From a virus: DNA of 64,000 nt. Both the position numbers and the translations under genes were made by a program. The stretch is from positions 1 to 64,000 of IMG/VR virus record IMGVR_UViG_3300044797_000396; one strand, 5' to 3'. This document shows, in pieces, positions 43,743-51,882 of the stretch. The notes beneath the pieces are model-generated. The model saw only the letters and a list, made by a program, of their open reading frames with translations. It was not told where the DNA came from and searched no databases. The first letter of the stretch is position 1. The number at the start of each line of letters is the position of its first letter.

Positions 43743-44639
43743 ATGGCAGATTTGATCAAGGGAATAGATATTTCTTCTTTACAAGGGACAATAGATTTTG
43801 CAGCGGTAGCTGCTACTGGTGTGCAATTTGTGATCTGCCGATGTGGCGTAGGTAATAACGGTAAAGATAGTATGTATGGTCAAAATATGGCTAATGCTCA
43901 GGCCGCTGGTCTCCAAGTGGCTGCTTATAATTTTATCTTCCCACTTCCAACTATTCCATCAGAACCATTGAGAGATCCTGTCAAGCAGGCTAAATTGCAT
44001 GCAGGATGGACTGGCAATGTTTCTGTGGTGTGCTGCGATTTAGAGTGGCCCGCTACCCAAGACTGGACTAAGTGGGGTTGTAGTGCTGCCCAAATTGTAG
44101 AATGGACACTTACTTATTTGCAAGCTTATGAGGCCGCTACTGGTGTTAGACCTATTGTCTATACTTACCCATATTTTGCTCAGTCCATCAATCTGCCAGC
44201 TAGTTTTGCGCAAACTTATAAGTTATGGATTGCTAGTTATGAGGTCTCTCCTGCTATCCCTGCTCCTTGGACTGATTGGGTGATTTGGCAAAATTCAGGC
44301 GGAACCACTACCAAACTTCCCAATGGCAGCCCGGTAGATACAGATTTCGTCAAAGATTTATCTTTGTGGGGCGCCTCACCAGCAGTTCCGGCCCCGCCTG
44401 CCTTTCCGGTAATTTATAATCAAGTCCCAGCGGTGGTAACGCCCGCTCCTGTGGTTACCCCTGCCCCTGTTGTAGTAACCCCAGATCCGGCCCCAGCCCC
44501 GGTAGAAGTCTCGCCAGTTGTTTCGGCTCCCGCTGATCCTGTTTCCGCACCTATTGAGGATATAGAAACTGGTGCAAGTTCTATCGTCTTGACTATTCTA
44601 AAGTTTATTATGGATCTCTTCAAGAAGCCGCAACTCTAA
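43743..44639 (+). CDS. GH25 lysozyme (endolysin) with C-terminal amphipathic helix
   Basis: A 298-residue cell-wall muramidase of glycoside hydrolase family 25. The N-terminus KGIDISSLQGTIDF holds the conserved Asp9, and CCDLEWP holds the Asp99-x-Glu101 catalytic pair; PIVYTYPYF, LWIASYE and WVIWQNSG complete the barrel. Residues about 208-270 are a Pro/Ala/Val-rich linker. The last 23 residues (SSIVLTILKFIMDLFKKPQL) form a hydrophobic helix with a Lys-Lys-Pro end, perhaps a membrane anchor or membrane-disrupting tail. No N-terminal signal peptide or adjacent holin was recognised. Confidence 0.86.
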   Translation: MADLIKGIDISSLQGTIDFAAVAATGVQFVICRCGVGNNGKDSMYGQNMANAQAAGLQVAAYNFIFPLPTIPSEPLRDPVKQAKLHAGWTGNVSVVCCDLEWPATQDWTKWGCSAAQIVEWTLTYLQAYEAATGVRPIVYTYPYFAQSINLPASFAQTYKLWIASYEVSPAIPAPWTDWVIWQNSGGTTTKLPNGSPVDTDFVKDLSLWGASPAVPAPPAFPVIYNQVPAVVTPAPVVTPAPVVVTPDPAPAPVEVSPVVSAPADPVSAPIEDIETGASSIVLTILKFIMDLFKKPQL

Positions 44640-44701
44640 TTCTTGTAGAATAAGTTTTGTCGAGAAAAAAGTGCCAGCCATGTATGGTGCTATGAGGCTC
44701 T

Positions 44702-46165
44702 ATGAGCAAGATAATTATATTGGACAATAAAAAATGCCGGATTATATCCGATGATGCCGATATGCTCAAAGAGCTGCATCAATATTTGTCCTTCAAGCTA
44801 ACCGGTATTGAATACACTCCCGCTTACCAAAATGGTTGGAGTGGTATTACCTATTTACTCAGCAAAACCAATAAGTTTAATTACGGATTGCTACACAAGG
44901 TAGAGTGTTTTCTACAAGATAGGGAAGTTATCTATACAGTAGAGGATAAGCGCGCCCCCAAAGTTATGGTCCCTGAATTAAGCATACAAGATAGTCTCCA
45001 AAAACATCACCTCATTCCCAGAGACCATCAAGAAAGAATTTGTCAGGCCGCCCTAGCTACCGACAGGGGAATTATCAGGGCCGTGACTGGTTCAGGCAAA
45101 ACATTATGCACCGCCCTGATTACTGCTAAGCTAAACAAACCGACTATTATTTATGTGATTGGTTTAGATTTATTAGATCAGTTTTACAAACTGTATTCTA
45201 AGTTGTTTGACGAGCCTATCGGATACATTGGCAATGGTGTGTGTCGTATCGAGAGGATCAATATCGCTTCTATTTGGACGATTGGGCGTTCTCTAAAACT
45301 TGATATCAAAGATATTATCAATGACGATAGTGATGGTGGCGAGCAGGAATTGGATGAAAGCAATCAAACCAAGATCATTAATTTATTAGCGAAAACTAAG
45401 TTGCATATTTTTGATGAAAGCCACGTAGTAACAACCACCACCATCACTGAAATTTATAAAAATATAGACCCCGAATATTTGTATGGTTTTAGCGGCACCC
45501 CCTTCCGAGATGATAATTCCGATTTGCAAATCAATGGTATTCTGGGAGAACAAATTATCTATGTTTCTGCTTCCGAATTGATCGATAAAGGTTTGTTGGC
45601 AGCCCCCTTGATCAAGTTTTACACCGTGCCTAAGATGTCGGTTTCGAGCAACACCTATCCCACTGTTTATAAAGAATATATTGTTGAAAATGAAATTAGA
45701 AATAATTTAATCGTCAAATTATCCAAAGAATTAATTGACAAGAAATATACGCCACTTCTGCTATTCAAGCAAATCAAGCACGGTGACATTCTCTTAGAAA
45801 AATTAGAAGACGCCAATATCAAGTGCGCTATGTTGTATGGCAATGATACTTTGGATAAAAGAAATGAAGTCAAAGAGCAACTTGTCAATAAGAAAATACA
45901 CCTAATTTTAGCCAGCACTATTTTCGACTTAGGTTTAGATTTGCCCGAACTCAACGCCCTAGTCTTGTGTGGCGGAGGTAAAAGTAGTATTCGAGCTTTA
46001 CAGCGAATAGGTCGCGTAATTAGAATGCACGGAAATAAGAAATTTGCTGCCGTGGTAGATTTTTATGACCAGGTCAGATTTCTCAAAAAACATTCTATGA
46101 CCAGGTATAGTATTTATTCTTTGGAAAAAGGTTTCAAGGTAATCAAGTCAAAGGAAATGAAATAA
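44702..46165 (+). CDS. UvsW-like SF2 DNA/RNA helicase
   Basis: A 487-residue superfamily-2 helicase of the UvsW type, which unwinds branched DNA and R-loops during recombination-dependent replication. The first 85 residues match the small N-terminal domain position. Then: RDHQ (Q-like, 107-110), AVTGSGKT (127-134, Walker A), FDESH (DExH), GFSGTP (motif III), LASTIFDLGLDLP and QRIGRVIR (motif VI). Length and order agree with T4 UvsW. The ATG follows a 62-base gap after the endolysin. It opens the replication region. Confidence 0.9.
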   Translation: MSKIIILDNKKCRIISDDADMLKELHQYLSFKLTGIEYTPAYQNGWSGITYLLSKTNKFNYGLLHKVECFLQDREVIYTVEDKRAPKVMVPELSIQDSLQKHHLIPRDHQERICQAALATDRGIIRAVTGSGKTLCTALITAKLNKPTIIYVIGLDLLDQFYKLYSKLFDEPIGYIGNGVCRIERINIASIWTIGRSLKLDIKDIINDDSDGGEQELDESNQTKIINLLAKTKLHIFDESHVVTTTTITEIYKNIDPEYLYGFSGTPFRDDNSDLQINGILGEQIIYVSASELIDKGLLAAPLIKFYTVPKMSVSSNTYPTVYKEYIVENEIRNNLIVKLSKELIDKKYTPLLLFKQIKHGDILLEKLEDANIKCAMLYGNDTLDKRNEVKEQLVNKKIHLILASTIFDLGLDLPELNALVLCGGGKSSIRALQRIGRVIRMHGNKKFAAVVDFYDQVRFLKKHSMTRYSIYSLEKGFKVIKSKEMK

Positions 46166-46166
46166 G

Positions 46167-46433
46167 ATGCGTCGATTTTGGAAATTTTTTATCAATGAGA
46201 TAAGTTTTGTTTATCAGAACAAAAAATATGTATTGGAAGTTGGGTATGTCAATACCCATCCAGGATTATATATGAGATTGTATGATCAGGATGGTCAGCG
46301 GCTGGCGGGCAGCTGGGTTTCCAAGGTCGAAGAAAAAGTTAGAGATAGTAGTTTTGATTTTGTGGATAAAAAAATAGTGGATATTTGCGTAGCACAAGCT
46401 CGTCGCATAGAAAAATTGAAAGCATTCGTATGA
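46167..46433 (+). CDS. Small protein with KLKAFV C-terminus
   Basis: An 88-residue protein, unrecognised. The N-terminus is basic/aromatic (RRFWKFFINEISFVYQNKKY), the middle strand-rich, and the last 25 residues helical, ending RIEKLKAFV, part of the recurrent C-terminal peptide. Its last codons carry a purine-rich ribosome site, and its TGA overlaps the next ATG (GTATGA). Function unknown. Confidence 0.75.
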   Translation: MRRFWKFFINEISFVYQNKKYVLEVGYVNTHPGLYMRLYDQDGQRLAGSWVSKVEEKVRDSSFDFVDKKIVDICVAQARRIEKLKAFV

Positions 46434-47035
46434 TAGATAAATTAGAAGAAACAGGCGGGGAACTAACCGCTATTCCCAACGACAAGTATCGTAAGTTCTT
46501 TGACAAGTTTGCCGAGATCGAAACGCTAGATGTTTCGCAGTGGAAAGTGGCACATTTATTGGGCTATTTCTGCAAAAGATACAAGGAAGCATTAGGAACG
46601 GATTATGCTTGGAAGTTCAACAATCCCAGCCCCACCAAATGTTTTGAGGTATGGCAAGCCAATACCCTGGCTGCAAAACTCTCTGCTAATCCTAAAATCC
46701 TCAAAGACTACATTGATTGGGCGTTTGACACTTTGGTTAAGGGTAAGAAATACAAGCCGCGTTCCATTTCCTTCCTCACCAAAGAAGAAGTGGTTATCCC
46801 TTATAAGATGAATGTTTTGTTGGCTGGACAAAGAAACTCCAATGTGGATCGTTCTGCTTCCCTGCCAACTATCTACCAAGATATTCTACAACAAACGGCT
46901 GGTATTACTATTAGCACGTATGGTGATTTAGCTTTTATCTCACAAGCCGAGCCATTACCAGACAACATCATATTAGCGTTGGATCGAATGGTGGAGGCAG
47001 GATTTGATCGAGAAGTATTGAAGAGAATAGTATGA
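46430..47035 (+). CDS. Replication-region protein of unknown function
   Basis: A 201-residue protein. The true start is the ATG at 46430, which overlaps the previous stop; longer in-frame starts run through the upstream gene. Sequence includes YRKFFDKFAEIETLDVSQWK and LLGYFCKRYKEALGTDYAWK in a helical N-terminal half, and KPRSISFLTKEEVVIPYK. It lies among UvsW-like, helicase loader and DnaB-like genes. Helix content and position would suit a replication accessory protein, but no motif supports a specific role. Confidence 0.75.
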   Translation: MIDKLEETGGELTAIPNDKYRKFFDKFAEIETLDVSQWKVAHLLGYFCKRYKEALGTDYAWKFNNPSPTKCFEVWQANTLAAKLSANPKILKDYIDWAFDTLVKGKKYKPRSISFLTKEEVVIPYKMNVLLAGQRNSNVDRSASLPTIYQDILQQTAGITISTYGDLAFISQAEPLPDNIILALDRMVEAGFDREVLKRIV

Positions 47036-47343
47036 TAGTTATTAAAAAACGAAAACTTAATTTTCTTGTGGGTGGCACAAACCCCGGAAGAATGACGCTT
47101 GATGTATTGAAGATATTTCGTCTTCCATACAATCTAACATTTATTCCCGATGAAGATAACATTTTAGAATTTGCTGTTAAACAGGCTCAAAATCTTAATT
47201 GGGATCCTGACACAACTTTGTGTGTCTGGACTAATAAGTCGCCTGCTCCGTATCCGCGTGTCTCTTTGTTTATTAAAGACATGACTGTTGAGAGACTGAT
47301 TAGTGCTACCGATAGAGTGGCAAAATTAAAGGCATTCATATGA
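47032..47343 (+). CDS. Small protein with KLKAFI C-terminus, tandem pair first copy
   Basis: A 103-residue protein whose ATG overlaps the previous stop. It aligns with the next gene: I-x-K-x-R-K at the N-terminus, a central LNWDPDTTL, PRVSLFIKDMTVERLISA and the ending DRVAKLKAFI. Predicted alpha/beta. The terminal codons TTA AAG GCA also form the AAGG ribosome site for the gene downstream. Function unknown. Confidence 0.75.
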   Translation: MIVIKKRKLNFLVGGTNPGRMTLDVLKIFRLPYNLTFIPDEDNILEFAVKQAQNLNWDPDTTLCVWTNKSPAPYPRVSLFIKDMTVERLISATDRVAKLKAFI

Positions 47344-47645
47344 TGATTATTAAGCCAAGAAAATTTCGAGCCCGCACAAAATGGCAGGAACATAGCATAG
47401 GTATATTTGATATTTTAGATGCGCTTCATATCCAACATATTGAGATGGAAGCTCCATATGATATTGATGTTTTAGAAACTTATAAGCAAAATATTTTATC
47501 AATGAATTGGGATATTAATAAAGCCATGGTAATGCCTGTAAAAGCTCCTGGTAGAAGGCGTCTTGCATTGATTATCAATGATATAACTTTTGAGAAACTT
47601 GTGGATGCCATCAATAGGGCGGTAAAATTAAAGGCGTTTTTATGA
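47340..47645 (+). CDS. Small protein with KLKAFL C-terminus, tandem pair second copy
   Basis: A 101-residue paralogue of the preceding gene: IIKPRKFRA at the start, MNWDINKAM, RRLALIINDITFEKLVDAIN and the ending RAVKLKAFL. The N-terminal third has diverged. Start and stop both overlap neighbours as TATGA. It may have arisen by tandem duplication. No function can be assigned. Confidence 0.75.
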   Translation: MMIIKPRKFRARTKWQEHSIGIFDILDALHIQHIEMEAPYDIDVLETYKQNILSMNWDINKAMVMPVKAPGRRRLALIINDITFEKLVDAINRAVKLKAFL

Positions 47646-48106
47646 CAGACATAAAAATTGGAAAGCACGTTAAATATTTTTTGCGCAATGGAATGGTATT
47701 GGAAGGTTTTGTCGAAAAAGACACTCCCTCCGAATGCATATTAAAATCAATAGATGGTAAAAATCTATTGATTGTGCATCGTCCAACCGAGGATATATTG
47801 CTGACGAAGGTGCTGCTAGAAGAGCCTGAAATTGTAGAAGAAAAAGTTATTGAAACTCCTAAAAAATTGACAGAAACTCAACAAGAAGTCAGAGATAAGT
47901 TGCAGCAAGTTATACGGCCCACGGGCGAACCAGAGCTTGATAAACTAAATATCAAACAGCTACGTGTGCTGGTGCAAGAGCAAGATAAACAAATCATCGC
48001 TCAGAAAAAGAAGGAGCACTTTGGAAGTCCAGGGGCTGCCAAACGAGCCGTACCATATAGCACACCGAAATCAGCATATATGCCCGGCAAACTGCCAAGG
48101 ATGTAA
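47642..48106 (+). CDS. Sm-like domain protein with helical C-terminus
   Basis: A 154-residue protein. The first 60 residues resemble an Sm/SH3 barrel: GKHVKYFLRNGMVLEGFVEK, SECILKSIDGKNLLIV, HRPTEDILLTKV. Residues 65-125 are charged and helical (TETQQEVRDKLQQVI, KQLRVLVQEQDKQIIAQKKK). The tail is basic with Pro/Tyr (YSTPKSAYMPGKLPRM). It lies just before the helicase loader and overlaps the previous stop. RNA or protein binding is possible. Confidence 0.68.
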   Translation: MTDIKIGKHVKYFLRNGMVLEGFVEKDTPSECILKSIDGKNLLIVHRPTEDILLTKVLLEEPEIVEEKVIETPKKLTETQQEVRDKLQQVIRPTGEPELDKLNIKQLRVLVQEQDKQIIAQKKKEHFGSPGAAKRAVPYSTPKSAYMPGKLPRM

Positions 48107-48108
48107 GT

Positions 48109-48813
48109 ATGGAACCGTTAAACTTTGTTCGCTCATCAGCATTAAATAATATTCCAACTAAAAAACTACAAGATAAGCTAACTGCCATACAAGAAGGGGA
48201 AGATGCTCAGGAAGCTAAGATTATCAAGCTAATCGCTATCAATCGTTATGCTGAGAGTAATATTCCTATTGAGTATTGGGGATTGTCGATGGAAAAAGAT
48301 TTCACTGGGGATCCTCGCCTCAAACAGAAGTATGATGAATATGTGGTGGACGTCAAGAATTCTTACATTACTGGCAACTCTCTGTGTTTAGCAGGAGCGC
48401 ATGGTCTGGGCAAAACTATGACGGTCACTTGTATGCTTAAAAAGGCTGCTCAAAAAGGATACACTTGCCTCTACACTAATTTGAGTGATATCGTTTCAGT
48501 GATGACGCAAGCTAGTAGTGAAGATAAGTTTCTATCTAGACGAGAATTGGTGTTGGTAGATTTTTTAGTGATTGATGAATTCGATCCTAGATTTATGGCA
48601 ACGGAGAATGCGGCTGATTTATATGCTAGAAGTTTAGAGGGCGTGTTCCGCACTCGTAGTCAGAATAAACTACCTACTTTGATGTGCACTAATAGCCCCA
48701 ATGTAGTAGAAAGTTTTAGCGGCCCACTCCGAGCTAGTATTGACAGTTTGATGAAGGGGTATATGAAAGTCTTCTCCGTATTAGGCGATGATTTTAGAAA
48801 GAAGGGTAAATGA
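48109..48813 (+). CDS. DnaC-like AAA+ helicase loader
   Basis: A 234-residue AAA+ ATPase. AGAHGLGKT (95-103) is Walker A, FLVIDEFDPRF is Walker B, and PTLMCTNSPN is sensor 1. Size and layout match DnaC/DnaI-type loaders that place the replicative helicase on single-stranded DNA. The DnaB-like gene starts inside its stop codon, which supports the pairing. The N-terminal 60 residues, with no zinc motif, could be the helicase-binding part. Confidence 0.88.
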   Translation: MEPLNFVRSSALNNIPTKKLQDKLTAIQEGEDAQEAKIIKLIAINRYAESNIPIEYWGLSMEKDFTGDPRLKQKYDEYVVDVKNSYITGNSLCLAGAHGLGKTMTVTCMLKKAAQKGYTCLYTNLSDIVSVMTQASSEDKFLSRRELVLVDFLVIDEFDPRFMATENAADLYARSLEGVFRTRSQNKLPTLMCTNSPNVVESFSGPLRASIDSLMKGYMKVFSVLGDDFRKKGK

Positions 48814-50219
48814 GCTTTAACGCGTTAGATTTAACAGTTCTCAAAAGTATCATTTCCAATAAAAAGCACGGTCTAGATTTCGCCAATGATAGCGATGCTA
48901 AAATCTTTTCTCCCGAAGTATGGAATTTTGCCAATGTAGTAGTGGGATACATCCGCACTCACAAAGAGCTTCCGACCTTACGAGTGATCTCGGAAAAATT
49001 ATCCAAAGGCAATAACGATAAGTTGGTAGAAAATATCAAAATTATCTGGGCGGAATTAGATAAAATTACGGCCAACGAACACGAGTATAAACACGACCTA
49101 GAAAAAGTCAAGCAACGCTTTGCCGAAAAACAACTCCTCAACACACGAGATGCACTGGTCAAGTTAGAGCCGGGCAGCATAGATGTCAATAAGTCCATTC
49201 TAGAATTGCAAAAAACAATTCAATCTGTCAAGTCGTTGCACCAAGTTCGTTCTTATGAACGCAAAACCTTGAAGGAAGCAGTCACTGGCTTCCGTGATGA
49301 ATACAATGCCAAATTGCAAGATCCCAATTTTGACGCTGGTATCCAAACAGGATATTCCTATTTAGACTATGTGACGGGTGGACTACGACCTGGTGAATTA
49401 CTTCTCATTGGTGGTGAGAGCGGATCTGGTAAAAGTATGTTACTGATGAATATGGCTATTCAGATTTGGTTGCAAAATAATAAACCAGAAGTGCAGCCGG
49501 CATATCTACCTGGAAAAAATGTCCTTTATTTTTCATTGGAAATGCCTTTCAAGCCCTGTCTCAACCGCGTGTTAGGAAGACTGTCCTCTAGCCCAACTAA
49601 ACTAATTCGTCAGGCTAAACTTAATCAAATGGACGCAGAAAACCTTAAAAAAGTGCTGAGATTTATTAATGCGTACCCTTATCACTTTGAGATTGTGGAT
49701 ATTCCTCGTGGAGCTACCATAGAAAGTTTGGAGTTGATATATGAGGAAGCCAAGGCCATTTATAATCCTGACATCGTGGTCATCGATTATTTAGGTTTGA
49801 TGGATTATCAAGGAGGCAAAGATTTGGATGATTGGCTGAAACTTGGTAAAATCAGCGAGGCATGCCACGAATTTTCCAGGGTACATAATTGCACCACGTT
49901 AAGCGCAGTGCAACTCAATCGCCCAAAAAGCAACAAAGAAGAGGATAAAATTGGATTGCATCGTATTGGTCGTTCAGGGTTGATTATGACTAATGCTAAT
50001 ATTGCTATTCAAATTGAAAATCGTCATAATGAAAAAAGTTTTCCAGATATGAAGTATCACATAATTAAAATGAGGGATGGTGAGCTTGGTTCTGCCACCC
50101 TCATCAAAGATTTGGCACGAGGTTCTTTGCTCGACAATCCAATAGAAGAAGACACCACTACTTTTGAGCTGCGTGATATAGATGACATATCAGAAAAGAT
50201 CGAGCGACTGGACATATAG
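48810..50219 (+). CDS. DnaB-like replicative DNA helicase
   Basis: A 469-residue RecA-fold helicase. The N-terminal 160 residues are helical; TGYSYLDYVTGGLRPGELLL leads into Walker A GESGSGKS (202-209); YFSLEMPFKPCLNRVLG is the H1a-type segment; DIVVIDYLGLMDY is Walker B and LSAVQLNRP is the H3 segment; SGLIMTNANIAIQI follows. This matches the DnaB/gp41 class. It forms a pair with the loader just upstream (ATGA overlap). A HNH nuclease gene begins exactly at its TAG (TAGTG). Confidence 0.92.
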   Translation: MSFNALDLTVLKSIISNKKHGLDFANDSDAKIFSPEVWNFANVVVGYIRTHKELPTLRVISEKLSKGNNDKLVENIKIIWAELDKITANEHEYKHDLEKVKQRFAEKQLLNTRDALVKLEPGSIDVNKSILELQKTIQSVKSLHQVRSYERKTLKEAVTGFRDEYNAKLQDPNFDAGIQTGYSYLDYVTGGLRPGELLLIGGESGSGKSMLLMNMAIQIWLQNNKPEVQPAYLPGKNVLYFSLEMPFKPCLNRVLGRLSSSPTKLIRQAKLNQMDAENLKKVLRFINAYPYHFEIVDIPRGATIESLELIYEEAKAIYNPDIVVIDYLGLMDYQGGKDLDDWLKLGKISEACHEFSRVHNCTTLSAVQLNRPKSNKEEDKIGLHRIGRSGLIMTNANIAIQIENRHNEKSFPDMKYHIIKMRDGELGSATLIKDLARGSLLDNPIEEDTTTFELRDIDDISEKIERLDI

Positions 50220-50926
50220 TGAAAAAAGTGTGCATTAGATGTGGAGTTGAAAAAGATACAGACAATAGTGATTTTTCCTTCATAAAAAAGACTCAAAAAT
50301 ACGATAACACTTGTAGACAGTGCAACAGAGAATACCAAGAGAACTATCGTGAAGAAAACAAACAAGTATTGTTATCTGATAAAAAACTATACTATCAAAA
50401 TAATAGGGTGAGTATAAGGGCCAAGCAAAAACTCTACAGGCAACAAAATCTTGACGCGTATAAGATACGAGACAAAAAGTATTATGAAAACAATAAGGAT
50501 ACAATAATTTTCAAGAAGCGTGCTTATAAAAAGAAACGACGAGAAACAGACCCAGTTTTCAATTTGAGAAACACGATATCAAGAGCTATAACTTTAATGA
50601 TTTCTTCCCAAGGTGCCATAAAACATAGGAAATCTTGTTTGAAACATCTACCATACACCATTCAAGAATTAAAAGATCACTTGGAAAAACAATTTGAGCC
50701 GTGGATGAATTGGGATAATCACGGAGTATATGTCAGTAATCAGTGGGATAATAATGATTCATCTACTTGGTTTTGGCAGCTTGATCATATTGTGCCGCAA
50801 TCTGACTTGTCTTATTCATCAATGGAAGATGATAATTTTAAGAAGTGTTGGGCATTAGAGAATTTACGACCTCTCAGCGCTAAACAAAACCATCTGGATG
50901 GTGTCAATAGAACGAGACATAAATAA
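50219..50926 (+). CDS. Free-standing HNH endonuclease, copy 2
   Basis: A 235-residue nuclease with a GTG start overlapping the helicase stop. The zinc ribbon is CIRCG and CRQC near residues 5-38; the middle is very basic and Tyr-rich; the C-terminal core is FWQLDHIVPQSDLSY ... WALENLRPLSAKQN. It is a clear paralogue of the gene at 17966, with near-identical blocks such as DDNFKKCWALENLRP. Location next to the conserved helicase gene fits a homing element that favours conserved targets. Confidence 0.88.
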   Translation: MKKVCIRCGVEKDTDNSDFSFIKKTQKYDNTCRQCNREYQENYREENKQVLLSDKKLYYQNNRVSIRAKQKLYRQQNLDAYKIRDKKYYENNKDTIIFKKRAYKKKRRETDPVFNLRNTISRAITLMISSQGAIKHRKSCLKHLPYTIQELKDHLEKQFEPWMNWDNHGVYVSNQWDNNDSSTWFWQLDHIVPQSDLSYSSMEDDNFKKCWALENLRPLSAKQNHLDGVNRTRHK

Positions 50927-50931
50927 GCATA

Positions 50932-50941
50932 TAATAAGGGT
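50932..50941 (+). promoter_or_regulatory. Candidate promoter box ahead of small-gene cluster
   Basis: ATATAATAAG contains TATAATAA and continues into GGGTTAAA just before the ATG at 50946. The string ATATAATAAGGG is also found after 13888. It could act both as promoter and, through AAGGG, as ribosome site. Evidence is only sequence resemblance and recurrence. Confidence 0.25.
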
Positions 50942-50945
50942 TAAA

Positions 50946-51122
50946 ATGAAACCAGATGAAGAAGTTGTCGGGGAGGCAGTCAGAGTAGAATATACGGAAC
51001 ACGATGGTAAACTATTTTTAGTCTTTGAGATAACGAACGAAAAATATAAACAAGATATCAAGTTAAATTGGATAAAAGATTTAGAATACAAAATTGTGGA
51101 TAAGTCTTTGGTAAAAAAATGA
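50946..51122 (+). CDS. Small acidic/basic protein of unknown function
   Basis: A 58-residue protein. The ATG at 50946 is preferred because AAGGG lies 6-10 bases upstream; an upstream in-frame GTG would run into the HNH gene. Strand-rich: VVGEAVRVEYTEHDGKLFLV followed by KLNWIKDLEYKIVDKSLVKK. No family recognised. It overlaps the next start. Confidence 0.65.
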   Translation: MKPDEEVVGEAVRVEYTEHDGKLFLVFEITNEKYKQDIKLNWIKDLEYKIVDKSLVKK

Positions 51123-51472
51123 ATGATATAGAATATAACAATCTCATATTGTTGGCAGAAAATTACAAACACATATGCATCAATATGTCCGAATATACTG
51201 GTATAATTACTGGACAATACTGGAAGCTAATGTCTCTAATTACAGAACAAAAAATTATACAAGCTGGTTTATACGGAACTCTTTTTAGCGCCAAACTTTG
51301 GGTGGGAAAACATATTGCCCCTAGTTATGTTTCGGTATCTAATAATGGTACCATAACCAGCATTGAAGAAATATGGTTAAATGAGGAGGAACTTAGTAAG
51401 TGGTCGGATCAGTGCCCACTAAAATTAGCTAACGAGATGGAACGAGCACTGAAACTGAAAGCTTTTTGGTAA
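51119..51472 (+). CDS. Small protein with KLKAFW C-terminus
   Basis: A 117-residue protein of unknown family, N-terminal helix then strands (SYVSVSNNGTITSIEEIWLN) and a terminal helix ending EMERALKLKAFW. The same EMERL-x-K/R-LKAF ending is found in the zinc-ribbon pair at 61564 and 61830. The ATG overlaps the previous stop. The next gene begins one base after the stop. Confidence 0.75.
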   Translation: MNDIEYNNLILLAENYKHICINMSEYTGIITGQYWKLMSLITEQKIIQAGLYGTLFSAKLWVGKHIAPSYVSVSNNGTITSIEEIWLNEEELSKWSDQCPLKLANEMERALKLKAFW

Positions 51473-51473
51473 A

Positions 51474-51626
51474 ATGATTGAACTAACTTATTATTTTTGT
51501 GAGCCTTGTGGCCACGAATGGAAAAACAAAAGTGATTTTGTCCAACAATGTCCGAATTGCCAGTCCGATAATATCTACATTTCTGAATTAACAGATACGC
51601 AGCCAGAGGGTATAAAGGAAGAATAA
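51474..51626 (+). CDS. Zinc-ribbon microprotein, 50 residues
   Basis: A complete 50-residue frame with two zinc knuckles: FCEPCGHEW (C9, C12) and QQCPNCQSD (C26, C29), spacing typical of rubredoxin-like or FmdB-type ribbons. The start lies one base after the preceding stop, with GAAAGC and a purine-rich run upstream, and it ends two bases before the next ATG. The tight fit between neighbours and intact ribbon argue that it is real. Confidence 0.72.
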   Translation: MIELTYYFCEPCGHEWKNKSDFVQQCPNCQSDNIYISELTDTQPEGIKEE

Positions 51627-51627
51627 A

Positions 51628-51819
51628 ATGAGTTTATGGTGCTTTACAGATCAACCAATAAAAATTGGCGATGAGTATCAGGGATATTTAGTAGTTAATA
51701 TCCAGCAAAAAATAATGCCATCAGTTTTGATGTATAACTATCACGCTCGCTTGCAAAATCTACCAGAGCAACCAGAGATAATGAAACAATGTATCCAACT
51801 TTCAAGCAAGGAAAAATAA
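51628..51819 (+). CDS. Small protein of unknown function
   Basis: A 63-residue protein, unrecognised: DEYQGYLVVNIQQKIMPSVL suggests two strands, followed by a helical end (QPEIMKQCIQLSSKEK). The ATG lies one base after the zinc-ribbon stop, behind AAGGAAGAA, a strong ribosome site. It is followed by a 63-base AT-rich gap with an imperfect inverted repeat. Confidence 0.6.
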   Translation: MSLWCFTDQPIKIGDEYQGYLVVNIQQKIMPSVLMYNYHARLQNLPEQPEIMKQCIQLSSKEK

Positions 51820-51845
51820 ATTCCTTCTGATAGGCAATTACGTTA

Positions 51846-51880
51846 TTAACATAATACTTATCAATATAAGTGTATTAATA
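51846..51880 (+). promoter_or_regulatory. Imperfect hairpin ahead of homing endonuclease
   Basis: TAATACTTAT and ATAAGTGTATTA, separated by about 4 bases, form an imperfect AT-rich stem just before the ATG at 51883. Free-standing homing nuclease genes of T4 are known to have leader hairpins that limit early translation; a similar role here is inference. No clear Shine-Dalgarno site is visible. Confidence 0.3.
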
Positions 51881-51882
51881 TT

